Source of the DNA: Umbribacter vaginalis
Lineage (GTDB): Bacteria > Actinomycetota > Coriobacteriia > Coriobacteriales > Eggerthellaceae
Direction of reading: 5' to 3'
DNA length: 64,000 nt
Assembly: GCA_001552935.1 (NCBI GenBank)
Contig: KQ959713.1
Location: 98,130-162,129 of the forward strand
In this document: positions 56,890 through 64,000 of the stretch, in pieces
Layout: every line of letters starts with the position of its first letter
Numbering within the stretch: the stretch's first letter is position 1
The notes under the pieces: model-generated
What the model saw: only the letters and a program-made list of their open reading frames with translations
What the model was told of the DNA's origin: nothing
Database searches by the model: none
Position numbers and translations under genes: made by a program

Positions 56890-57407
56890 AATCCCCCCGA
56901 CCATGAAAATACGTGTCAAACGCACTATTTGTTAAGACACAATATTGCTACTATCCATGATACCTGTACTATACCGAACTTGCACATTAGTATTTGTTAT
57001 AACGACACCTTGATAATAATACGTTACATTGCAGTAATGAAACTGACTGATTGCATAGGAATGCTGGGGTGAGCATGGGAACGCGGGGACTCGGGGGTGA
57101 ACATGGGAACGCGGGGACGCAGGGGCGAATGCGGGAACGCGGGAATGCTGGGACGCAGGCGCAACGTACACCGTTTCCACGCATTCGCACAGAACATCTA
57201 CACCGATGAGCCTGCGCTGTTCTAAACAAAAGGAAACCCAGACTGTTGTAAACAGAATGTAAGCCGCGCCGTACAATGCTCGTGCTATACTTCAAAAGAT
57301 TCACAGTGCATCCGCTGTTATATTGCTGTTACACAGTTACATACGCTGTTACACACAGCTACAAACAATTTCACGCGCTCGTAGCTACAAGAAACCAGGT
57401 GATTATT
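56890..57407. other. Divergent gap ccmE / TDT transporter
   Basis: Must contain the ccm operon promoter (minus) and that of the transporter (plus); no convincing pair stands out. 57060-57180 is a GC-rich tandem-like block (separate entry). 57310-57380 repeats GCTGTTACACA-type words. The transporter's frame is open back to 57276 but has no ribosome site there. Confidence 0.45.
57067..57160. repeat. 28-bp imperfect tandem repeat
   Basis: GGGTGAGCATGGGAACGCGG plus GGACTC (from 57067) is followed at 57095 by GGGTGAACATGGGAACGCGG plus GGACGC, then by shorter variants with GCGGGAACGCGGGAATGC. It is the clearest tandem example of the GGGAACG word family. Confidence 0.8.
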
Positions 57408-58337
57408 GTGCGCTTTTTGCAACGAATAGAACATACTCCGCTACCACTTGGGGGTGTTATGCTTGCAAGTGCGTCTATCGGAAATTTACTTGCTGCACAA
57501 GCGCCATTTGCACAGGGTGTTTTCCTTGTGCTTGCACTTCTGATGTTGGCATGCATCCTTGCAAAATTTATTGCATTTCCTAAAGTAGCGTTCCTCGGTT
57601 TAAACGATCGAACCACCATTGCTACCTTTGGTGCGTTCTTTATGGGCGTGATGGTGCTAAGCACGTATGCACGCAGCCTATCTGTGCAATTTGGCTTTGT
57701 GGTGTGGGCAATCGGCATTATCGGGCACGGGTGCCTTATAGTGTGGTTTATCATTCGCGCGCTGCGAACGCAAGGACTACTTGATATACATCCTGGGCAC
57801 TTTGTGCTGCTCATTGGGCCTATTATTGCGTGCATGACCGGAACCACCTACCCCGTTCACGCATTCCTGAACGTGCTTTTATGGGTGATTATTGGAATAA
57901 CACCGCTGTTGCTTATTGCTGTTGGCGTGCGCAGCGTATGCAACCCTATTAAAAACGAAGCTATGTTCCCGCTGTACTGCATTTATACTGCTCCGCCAAG
58001 CATTTGTTTGAACTCGTATATGGTGTTTGAAGCGCATCCCAACGAGCTGTTTGTGACATGCGTATATGGTATTGCGTGCGTGTTGTATATTTTTGCCTGC
58101 GGGAACGCTATTCGCTGCTTAAAATTGCGCTTTTACCCAAGCTATGCAGCTATGACGTTTCCGTTTGTTATTTCAGCCACCGCAAGCACAACGGCATCGT
58201 TTTTGCTGCCGAATTACAGCGTTATTGGCACCATCGCGAGTGTGCAAACGGTAATTGCGCTAATCATGGTTGTGTATGTAAGCATTCGCTACGCGCAGTT
58301 TATTATTGCAGGATATACAGGAGAAACACGCTCATAA
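57408..58337 (+). CDS. TDT-family (TehA-like) membrane transporter
   Basis: 309 residues with ten predicted membrane helices, typical of the tellurite-resistance/dicarboxylate transporter family (TehA, Mae1 and SLAC1 relatives). It opens RIEHTPLPLGGVMLASASIGNLL; family members begin with a similar P-x-G-x-x-x-x-x-x-x-x-G-x-x stretch. A conserved pore-region Phe lies in IATFGAFFMGVMVLSTYAR. These proteins pass anions, dicarboxylates or sulfite. GTG at 57408 chosen: AGGTGA five bases upstream. Substrate unknown. Solitary gene. Confidence 0.8.
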   Translation: MRFLQRIEHTPLPLGGVMLASASIGNLLAAQAPFAQGVFLVLALLMLACILAKFIAFPKVAFLGLNDRTTIATFGAFFMGVMVLSTYARSLSVQFGFVVWAIGIIGHGCLIVWFIIRALRTQGLLDIHPGHFVLLIGPIIACMTGTTYPVHAFLNVLLWVIIGITPLLLIAVGVRSVCNPIKNEAMFPLYCIYTAPPSICLNSYMVFEAHPNELFVTCVYGIACVLYIFACGNAIRCLKLRFYPSYAAMTFPFVISATASTTASFLLPNYSVIGTIASVQTVIALIMVVYVSIRYAQFIIAGYTGETRS

Positions 58338-58584
58338 GCTGGTAATGCGCTGGCTCGCTCGAGGCGCATTCGAGGCGCGGGTGGATGCGCGGGAACGGGT
58401 GCGGAAACGCGAGCGACGGCGCGTACCAGAGCGAGCAGCAGCGCGCGTGATGACGCACATAGACGTGCGGAAACGGATGCGAGTGTTGGTGCAAGAACGA
58501 ACGGTGCAAGAACGAACGGTGCAAGAACGGACGATGCAAGAACGAGTGGCGCAACCGTTCATGTGGTGCAACCATTCCCGAGCG
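58338..58584. repeat. GC-rich spacer with 15-bp tandem units
   Basis: Convergent gap. 58345-58450 has GAGGCGCATTCGAGGCGCG and GCGGGAACGGGTGCGGAAACG. Four 15-bp units GTGCAAGAACGAACG (two exact, two with 1-4 changes) occupy 58489-58548. Frames on both strands stay open through the units only because their length is a multiple of three; none has a ribosome site. Confidence 0.8.
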
Positions 58585-59403
58585 CTATTCGGGAAGCCCT
58601 GCCTGAGGACGCTTAGCGCGCAATGCATGTATCAGCACTAGAATTCCTATAACTATCAGGGGAAATGACAATACCTGTCCCATGGTAAGCCAACCACCAT
58701 ACAAATATCCCAGCTGAACATCAGGCTGGCGAACAAACTCTACTGCCACGCGGCAACAACCATACCACACCAAAAACACGCCCGTGAAAAATCCACGTGG
58801 ACGAGGAGGCATGCGACGCGCAAGCACCATCAGCACGCAAAACAGCAGCAAGCCTTCAAACGTTGCTTCGTACAGCTGGCTGGGGTGACGCATAACGTTT
58901 CCTGCGCTTCCCCCGAAATCGACGCCCCACGGAAGTGTTGTAGGCGCGCCCCACAGTTCGCCATTAATAAAATTGGCAATGCGACCAAAAAAAAGCCCGA
59001 TAGAGCCGCCAATGCAACCAATATCGGTAAGGGTGGTGTACGGAATACCTGTACGCCATGCAGAAATAATGCCTGATAGCAACGCTCCGCACAGGCCGCC
59101 ATGAAAACTCATGCCGCCCTCAGAGAGCATAATAATGTGCTCAGGATGCGAAAAATAATAGCCGTCGCCGTAAAACAACACGTAACCAAGGCGTCCACCA
59201 ATAAGCACGCCAAAGATTACCCAAATCATTATTGTGATAGCCGCATCAGAAGAAAAGCGCAATTTCCAACGCTTCATAATGTAAGAAATAATGAGGCCAG
59301 CGCATATAAATCCCGCAATATACGCAAGACCATACCACCGAACAGCAAACGACCCTATACGAAATGCCACAGGGTCAAGAACGTGATACAGGTCGTTTAA
59401 CAT
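58585..59403 (-). CDS. lgt: Prolipoprotein diacylglyceryl transferase
   Basis: 272 residues, seven membrane helices. Conserved FAVRWYGLAYIAGF, GGRLGYVLFY, MSFHGGLCGALL with the essential His, and the Lgt signature GLFFGRIANFINGELWGAPT with Arg and Glu. HPSQLYEA follows. It adds diacylglycerol to the lipobox Cys of prelipoproteins. It begins 29 bases after the tRNA-Gln gene on the same strand, so it may be read from the tRNA promoter. Confidence 0.96.
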   Translation of the reverse strand: MLNDLYHVLDPVAFRIGSFAVRWYGLAYIAGFICAGLIISYIMKRWKLRFSSDAAITIMIWVIFGVLIGGRLGYVLFYGDGYYFSHPEHIIMLSEGGMSFHGGLCGALLSGIISAWRTGIPYTTLTDIGCIGGSIGLFFGRIANFINGELWGAPTTLPWGVDFGGSAGNVMRHPSQLYEATFEGLLLFCVLMVLARRMPPRPRGFFTGVFLVWYGCCRVAVEFVRQPDVQLGYLYGGWLTMGQVLSFPLIVIGILVLIHALRAKRPQAGLPE

Positions 59404-59432
59404 ATAAGCCTCAGAAAAAGTTTGAATCGGAA

Positions 59433-59506
59433 TGGCTGGGCCACAAGGATTCGAACCTTGGTAGCTGGCACCAAAAACCAGAGTCCTGCCGTTGGACGAT
59501 GGCCCA
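59433..59506 (-). tRNA. tRNA-Gln (anticodon UUG)
   Basis: 74 nt including an encoded CCA. Acceptor TGGGCCA / TGGCCCA-G, anticodon stem CTGGT / GCCAG with loop TTTTGGT, T arm with GGTTCGAATCC. The U1-A72 type acceptor end is typical of tRNA-Gln. Confidence 0.95.
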
Positions 59507-59529
59507 GTGTCCCGTTGAGTGGTGTTAAG

Positions 59530-59605
59530 TGGTGGGTCGTGGGGGGGTCGAACCCCCGACCTTGGGATTAAAAGTCCCCTGCTCTACCAACTGAGCTAAC
59601 GACCC
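59530..59605 (-). tRNA. tRNA-Lys (anticodon UUU)
   Basis: 76 nt with encoded CCA. Acceptor GGGTCGT / ACGACCC-A, D arm AGCTCAGTTGGTAGAGC, anticodon loop CTTTTAA, T arm with GGTTCGACC. First of two tandem tRNA genes. Confidence 0.97.
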
Positions 59606-59922
59606 AATGCATTAACACGCAAGCAGATATGATAACGGGAAATGACGTGCGCGTCAATCGTATTGCGGTAATATTATTGGAAATTTGTTACTATCCGTAA
59701 AAACTACAATTCTGAGCGGATCAGCTAACGTGGGCAAACAGGAACAAACAGCGCGATGGGAGTAATTACTTGGAATGAACTGGCTGCACAAACGAGCGTG
59801 TGGAAAAATTATTAGTATTTTCAACTAAAAAAGATGGTGGAATAGATTATTTAGTTAATCGTAGAATTCCATTTTGTTGTAGCAAACAGTTGGACAGATG
59901 GCTAGATTGATATTACATATAC
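59606..59922. other. Intergenic, AT-rich, tRNA promoter at left
   Basis: The tRNA promoter occupies 59629-59657. The rest, up to the toxin gene end, is AT-rich (TTATTAGTATTTTCAACT, TGGAATAGATTATTTAG) and unlike the flanking chromosome; I find no gene in it. It may be the edge of the transferred toxin-antitoxin segment. Confidence 0.45.
59629..59657 (-). promoter_or_regulatory. Promoter of tRNA-Lys/tRNA-Gln
   Basis: Minus strand TTGACG (59652-59657), a 17-base spacer, and TATCAT (59629-59634). Start of transcription would fall about 17 bases before tRNA-Lys. Both hexamers are five of six to consensus with ideal spacing. Confidence 0.8.
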
Positions 59923-60188
59923 TTATTTATCTCTATAATGTGATCCGCACTGTGCTACTTCTATACTTCCATTCCTTATGCGATATACAAGACGATTACA
60001 ATCGTCTATTCTTCTGCTCCAAAAACCTTTTAAATCTCCCTTGAGGGCTTCAGGTTTGCCTATTCCTTCATAACCGTTTCTTTTACAATATCCTGTAGCA
60101 GCTGAAGTATACGTTTAATAGTTTTTCTATCCTGCTTCGTCCAATACTCAAAATCCTCCCAGGCTTCATCTGAAAAAATTTTATTCAT
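59923..60188 (-). pseudogene. yoeB: YoeB/Txe-type toxin, single-base frameshift
   Basis: Starting at the ATG 60188, the frame gives MNKIFSDEAWEDFEYWTKQD then RKTIKRILQLLQDIVK, a clear YoeB N-terminus, and ends at a TAG soon after. One frame over, the sequence continues G-Y-E-G-I-G-K-P-E-A-L-K-G and then FWSRRIDDCNRLVYRI, ending CGSHYRDK, the YoeB C-terminus with catalytic-region Arg and His. Adding one A in the run near 60081-60084 joins both halves into an 88-residue protein. The ATG overlaps the antitoxin stop by eight bases, as in intact operons. Likely an inactivated mRNA interferase; a sequencing error or slippage is possible. Confidence 0.85.
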
Positions 60189-60429
60189 AATCTACCTCAT
60201 GTACTTTTCCCTTACCTGCATTGAGCTGGTTGATAGACTCTTTTAGTCTTGCCATATTTTCATCCCTATAAAATGGATCAACAGCTACTTCAAATGGTAT
60301 TCTTTGCTCATTTGCAAGTTTTGTAAGAAAAATATTTATAGCCGTAGACATATTTAAACCCATAGCTGCACAAGCACATTCAGCCTTCGCTTTGATTGTA
60401 TCGTCTACTCTAAAATTTACTTGAGCCAT
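60181..60429 (-). CDS. relB: RelB/DinJ-family antitoxin
   Basis: 82 residues: ribbon-helix-helix DNA-binding start MAQVNFRVDDTIKAKAECACAAMGLNMSTAINIFLTKLA, then the toxin-binding tail IPFEVAVDPFYRDENMARLKESINQL. This is the RelB/DinJ layout. GGGG lies nine bases before the ATG. It is intact although its partner toxin is frameshifted. AT-rich codon use suggests recent arrival. Confidence 0.92.
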   Translation of the reverse strand: MAQVNFRVDDTIKAKAECACAAMGLNMSTAINIFLTKLANEQRIPFEVAVDPFYRDENMARLKESINQLNAGKGKVHEVDYE

Positions 60430-60634
60430 ACTATTACCCCATTTAACGTTATATTTATAGCATTTACTTTACAACATAAAGTGTTTTATACAATATAACA
60501 TATAATTAAGAATTCTGCCATTGAAAACAGTGCGGCGTGAATTTTCATTAGTAGCGTCCATATAATGGTATAAAATTCCGAGCCAAAAAGAGCCAAGTGC
60601 CCTTCCCTTAGCTATAATTTATTATGCAAAACTA
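60430..60634. other. relB upstream region
   Basis: AT-rich promoter region of the toxin-antitoxin pair, containing the inverted repeat 60466-60482 and TATAAA (minus, about 60456-60461). No gene seen. Confidence 0.4.
60466..60482 (-). promoter_or_regulatory. Candidate RelB operator
   Basis: ACTTTA-CAACA-TAAAGT, a perfect six-base inverted repeat with a five-base centre, about 40 bases upstream of the relB ATG and overlapping the likely promoter. Ribbon-helix-helix antitoxins commonly bind such short palindromes to repress their own operon. Confidence 0.45.
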
Positions 60635-60679
60635 TATGCACGATAATGGCCCCAACACAAAGAGGCATTATCGTGCATA
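60635..60679 (-). terminator. Terminator after mgtA
   Basis: TATGCACGATAATG-GCC pairs with GGC-ATTATCGTGCATA (over sixteen pairs with one bulge) around a loop of about 13 bases. On the minus strand it is followed by TAGTTTTG. It lies 17 bases after the mgtA stop. Confidence 0.65.
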
Positions 60680-60695
60680 AAAATACGTGCTAAAC

Positions 60696-63605
60696 CTAAA
60701 GCAACTCACCATAATGGTGAATATACAGTTTTTTGCAAAGCGTTGTGAGCACCATGTACAACAGGACGCATAATGCTAAATACGCAAAGTAGATTAAAGG
60801 TAGAGGACACAATCCCAAGACAGCTCCCAATGGCGAAAACGGTATCAGTGTTAAGAAAGCAATAGCGCACGAGGTACACAAAGTAAGTTGCCACGATGCA
60901 TTACTTTGAATAAACGGTATCTTTGACGTACGAATCATATGAATAACCAGCGTCTGGCTCCACATAGACTCAACAAACCAGCCCGTTTGGAAAAGCATGC
61001 AATACGCAGCTCTTACATCTTCAAGTTGCGCGCCGCTATATACACTTGACAAATCCCACCAAACAACACCGCCTGATACGCAAAGAGGGCATATCACTAA
61101 AAACATAACAGCAAACGTAAGCACATCAAAGATGGAGCTTATGGGTCAAAAACAGATCATAAATTTACCGATGGATGACGCATTCCACGCACGTGGACGC
61201 GCAATCATTTCGCGATCTACACCATCCCACGGAATGGCTGTGCAGGAAAGATCATAAATAAGATTCAGCAAAATAAGCTGGATACTTTGCATAGGTAAAA
61301 ACGGAAGCACTGCAGAAGAAATAAGTACCGAAAATACATTACCAAAATTAGAAGATGCCGTCATCTTTATATACTTCACCATATTGGCAAACGTTTTTCT
61401 ACCGCCAATAATACCTTGCTCTAGAACACCGAGATCCTTTTGTAGCAGAATGATATCAGCCGATTCTTTTGCCACGTCAACCGCTCTATCAACCGATATT
61501 CCAATATCAGCTTGTTTCATAGCAGCTGCATCGTTAATGCCATCACCCATATACCCAACGGTGTGACCACATTCGCGCAAGACGCGCACAATACGAGCCT
61601 TTTGTTCGGGCGTCAGCTTTGCAAAAACAGTAGTTGTTTGCGCGCGTTCAGAAAGCTGTGTATCAGTTAAATCTTCGATATCACTACCTTCAAGAATGGA
61701 GCTCACTTCCAAACCTACAGCTTTACAAATGGTACGTGTAACCTGCGTATTGTCGCCCGTCAAAATCTTGGTAGTTACACCATGACTACGAAGAGCTGCA
61801 AGTGTAGAAGCAGCGCTTTCTTTAGGTGGATCAAGAAATGCAAGAATTCCTAAAAAACACATCGAACATTCGTCACTAACACTAAACGTACCAACAGGCG
61901 ATGGATTGTTTTTTACCGCAAGTGCAAGCACTCTAAATCCTTGGTCATTAAGGCAAGATACCATGAATAAAATCTTTGTTTTTACATCAGCAGTAAGATC
62001 TTTCACGGCATCTGCATCTCTCACCTGCGTGCAGATTGAAAGCATTTCTTCAACAGCACCTTTAGTAACCATCACCGTAGAGCCTTCAGAACCCCTTACA
62101 ACCACCGATAAGCGACGACGTTTAAAGTCAAATGGTATCTCATCAAGCTTGGTGTACGCTTCTGACAGATCCTCAAGCTCTTTATCAGCGGATTCTACTT
62201 CCTCGGTTTTCTTAATAATGGCTGCATCCATAAGATTTTTATAGCCCGTTTGGAAATAGCTATTAAGATATGCACTTCTTAATACATGTAAGTCATCTTT
62301 GCCGTGAATGTTCAAATGATATTCAAGTATGACATCGTTTTGAGTAAGCGTTCCTGTTTTATCGGTACAAAGAATATCCATAGCACCAAAATTTTGAATA
62401 GAATTGAGATTCTTTACAATGGTCTGCTTTTTGCTCATTAAAACAGCGCCTTTGGCTAAGCACGTGGTAACAATCATGGGAAGCATTTCTGGCGTTAAGC
62501 CTACCGCTACCGAAATTGCAAACAGCGATGCCGCGACCCAATCACCTTTGGTAAAACCGTTGATCATCAATACAATGGGCACCATAACCAGCATAAATCT
62601 AATGAGTACCCAACTTACCGCGTTAACGCCTTTTGCAAAGCTTGTTTGGGGATCTTTTTCGTCCAGCGCACGAGTCATGCTTCCAAAAAGCGTATGGATG
62701 CCGGTAGACACCACAATTGCCCAACCGCTTCCAGATATAACATTTGTCCCCATAAAAGCAATATTGACGTAATCAGTTACACTCGCTTGGTGTGCTTGTG
62801 TTGCGGCAATTTTTTCTGCAGGTTCGCTTTCACCCGTTAAAGATGCCTGATTAACAAACAAATCGTGAGTTTCGATGAGGCGAACATCAGCAGGTACCAT
62901 ATCACCCGTGCTTAAATAGATAAGATCTCCTACAACTAATTCGTCCAAAGGTATTTCACGCGCAGCAGTTTCGCGGTGCGCCGTCTGTTCATTTGTAGGT
63001 TGGTCTGTATCACCTTTACGAAGCACAGAACAGGTAGTCTTAATCATCACCATAAGCTGATGAACGGCATTATTGCTTTTACGCTCTTGAATAAAGCGCA
63101 GCAATCCCGAAATGGTTACCATAACAACAATAATGACAACTGTTGTGTAGCTGCAATTATCGGGCGTCTGACCAAACATCGAAAGCAGCGGAAATACAAC
63201 ATCGTTAAGTCCAGATATAATTGCCAATACGCACAATATAGCGGTAAAGGGATTGATAAACGCTTCTATAAGTTGATGAACGAGGCTTTTTTCGCGTTTA
63301 TGCGTAATGTAATTGGTGCCGTAACGCGCGCGATGACTAATAACCTCGCGCTCAGTTAAGCCTTCTTGCGAGCTTTGTACATAGCTCAACACCGCAGTTT
63401 TACTGTGCGTAGCCGCAAACGTAAGACGCTCTTCGTGCGAAACTTCTACCGTATTTTTCTGAGATGAGCCACTACTATCAAAAGGCTTATGCTTTGAAAT
63501 ACTTACATGAGTATCTTGAGATGAAAATGTTTGAGATGACGATAAGGTCTTACGCGTATTAGTGCGCGTATTAGTACGCGTAACAATGCTCCAGATGTTC
63601 TTCAT
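60696..63605 (-). pseudogene. mgtA: MgtA-type Mg2+ P-type ATPase with one in-frame UGA
   Basis: A P3B magnesium importer. Present are the cytoplasmic N-tail, membrane pairs, the TGES-type loop ([12 protein letters not shown]), the phosphorylation motif [13 protein letters not shown], the hinge [21 protein letters not shown] and the C-terminal membrane domain. The frame is broken once, by TGA at 61148-61146, where homologues have Gly (family F-M-I-x-x-G-P-x-S-S-I-F-D; here F-M-I-C-F-stop-P-I-S-S-I-F-D). The rest (TFAVMFLVIC, FQTGWFVESMWSQTLVIHMIRTSKIPFIQS) continues in the same frame to 60696. GGA to TGA is one substitution. Because this cell decodes UGA as Sec, read-through is conceivable but less likely. 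Truncated product would lose about four membrane helices. Start chosen at 63605 (GGGGAG nine bases upstream). Confidence 0.85.
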
Positions 63606-63753
63606 AAACATCAACTCCCCTGTCACATATATATGTGACCATCAGGCAAAGATGAGATATATGCACTTCTTTGCAACTATTTATACGTCTACTTCGACCG
63701 CAAGAGCAACTATGACTGTTGCTTTTACTGTGACCAGCACCGTGTGCGTCCAT
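63571..63753 (-). CDS. Small His/Cys-rich open frame overlapping the mgtA start
   Basis: 60 residues, [19 protein letters not shown], later [10 protein letters not shown], ending [10 protein letters not shown]. Eight His and six Cys suggest metal binding. AAGGAGGT, one of the best ribosome sites in the window, lies seven to eight bases before the ATG at 63753. The frame overlaps the mgtA start region in another frame and stops 35 bases inside it. It may be a leader peptide controlling mgtA (as short leader peptides do in enterics) or a protein of its own. No homologue recognised. Confidence 0.45.
   Translation of the reverse strand: MDAHGAGHSKSNSHSCSCGRSRRINSCKEVHISHLCLMVTYICDRGVDVYEEHLEHCYAY
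63622..63639. promoter_or_regulatory. 18-bp perfect palindrome before mgtA
   Basis: GTCACATATATATGTGAC is self-complementary over all 18 bases and ends 17 bases before the chosen mgtA ATG, next to its ribosome site. It could be a repressor operator or an mRNA hairpin that hides the mgtA ribosome site. It lies inside the small His/Cys-rich frame. Confidence 0.5.
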
Positions 63754-64000
63754 ACATCCCACCTCCTTATAGTTGATGTATAAATTAAGTTTGTTGCAGG
63801 CGCAAAGCACCCACCAAAGCAAGGCTTGCACGGGTAAACATAAGCCGAACACCACGTGCAAAACAAACACACTCGTTATACCTTACTTAAAAATAATTTA
63901 CAAGGTTGAATTTTTATTTATAAAGGCGCTTATAGAAACGTTTGCTCGGGGGCTCAGGTGCGCTCTGTTGCATCGTTAAGCGTTACTACAGCTTTACCCC
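63754..64000. other. mgtA upstream region to window end
   Basis: Holds the ribosome site of the small frame and presumably its promoter (weak TATACA at about 63777-63782, minus strand). No further gene is supported; frames reaching the right edge are short and lack ribosome sites. Confidence 0.4.

Noticed and set aside
58303..58641. Overlapping plus and minus frames in the gap after the TDT transporter
   Set aside because: They exist because the 15-bp tandem units keep all frames open; no ribosome sites or recognisable protein.
60696..61124. Separate small membrane protein gene downstream of mgtA
   Set aside because: It is in the same frame as mgtA and matches the MgtA C-terminal membrane domain; only one UGA and seven codons separate the parts.

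Overview
The window looks like chromosomal DNA of an anaerobic, high-to-moderate-GC Gram-positive bacterium. My best guess is the Coriobacteriia (an Eggerthellaceae relative such as Cryptobacterium or Slackia). This is inferred from the mix of genes, not from a database search. The signs are an LPXTG-type surface protein with a Gram-positive dlt operon, a System I (ccm) cytochrome c maturation operon unusual for Gram-positives, selenocysteine machinery, menaquinone genes and amino-acid-centred metabolism (glutamate dehydrogenase, NSS amino-acid symporter). AT-rich DNA at the extreme left (1-650) and around 59.6-60.7 kb looks foreign.

Layout. 0-0.4 kb: tail of a DUF4143-type ATPase gene. 0.7-3.6 kb: sialic acid (N-acetylneuraminate) catabolic operon nanA-nanK-nanE on the minus strand. 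3.9-7.6 kb: mfd. 7.8-7.9 kb: selenocysteine tRNA. 8.2-9.1 kb: ferric-reductase-like membrane protein. 9.0-12.2 kb: late menaquinone genes menI, menB and menE. 12.3-17.0 kb: MFS transporter, NSS symporter and glutamate dehydrogenase. 17.5-18.4 kb: DUF3343 and YedF selenium accessory proteins. 18.6-20.2 kb: sortase-anchored surface protein behind a 15-unit tetranucleotide repeat. 20.8-25.8 kb: selA-selB-selD, where selD itself carries an in-frame UGA with a fitting SECIS hairpin. 26.0-27.4 kb: nth and ahpC. 28.0-31.5 kb: infA-rpmJ-rpsM-rpsK-rpsD-rpoA-rplQ. 31.8-32.7 kb: L-lactate dehydrogenase. 33.2-40.7 kb: dltA-dltB-dltC-dltD1-(DltX-like)-dltD2-lysR. 40.9-43.5 kb: alaS. 43.8-51.1 kb: AI-2E family membrane protein, DUF948-like protein, rarA, mscS, two unrecognised genes and galU. 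51.2-56.9 kb: ccmE-F-A-B-C-D. 57.4-59.6 kb: TDT-family transporter, lgt, tRNA-Gln and tRNA-Lys. 59.9-60.4 kb: relB/yoeB toxin-antitoxin pair with a frameshifted toxin. 60.7-63.6 kb: mgtA-type Mg2+ P-type ATPase interrupted by one in-frame UGA, behind a His/Cys-rich small open frame.

How it fits together. tRNA-Sec, SelA, SelB, SelD, YedF and DUF3343 form a nearly complete selenium module spread over about 18 kb. MenI/MenB/MenE and the ccm operon point to menaquinone-linked anaerobic electron transport through periplasmic-side c-type cytochromes. The dlt operon and the LPXTG protein are cell-surface functions.

The most distinctive features are: (1) a candidate DltX ending in I-Y-A-G-F between two DltD paralogues; (2) a CcmE made of two tandem OB domains with a CxxxY haem site only in the first; (3) a selenocysteine SelD; (4) the (TCTG)15 tract upstream of a surface protein; (5) GC-rich quasi-repetitive filler DNA in many intergenic gaps, with matching low-complexity insertions or tails in Mfd, MenE, DltA, RarA, SelD and L17; (6) two genes broken by a single lesion next to each other (yoeB, mgtA). 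I see no CRISPR array, rRNA, prophage or complete insertion sequence.
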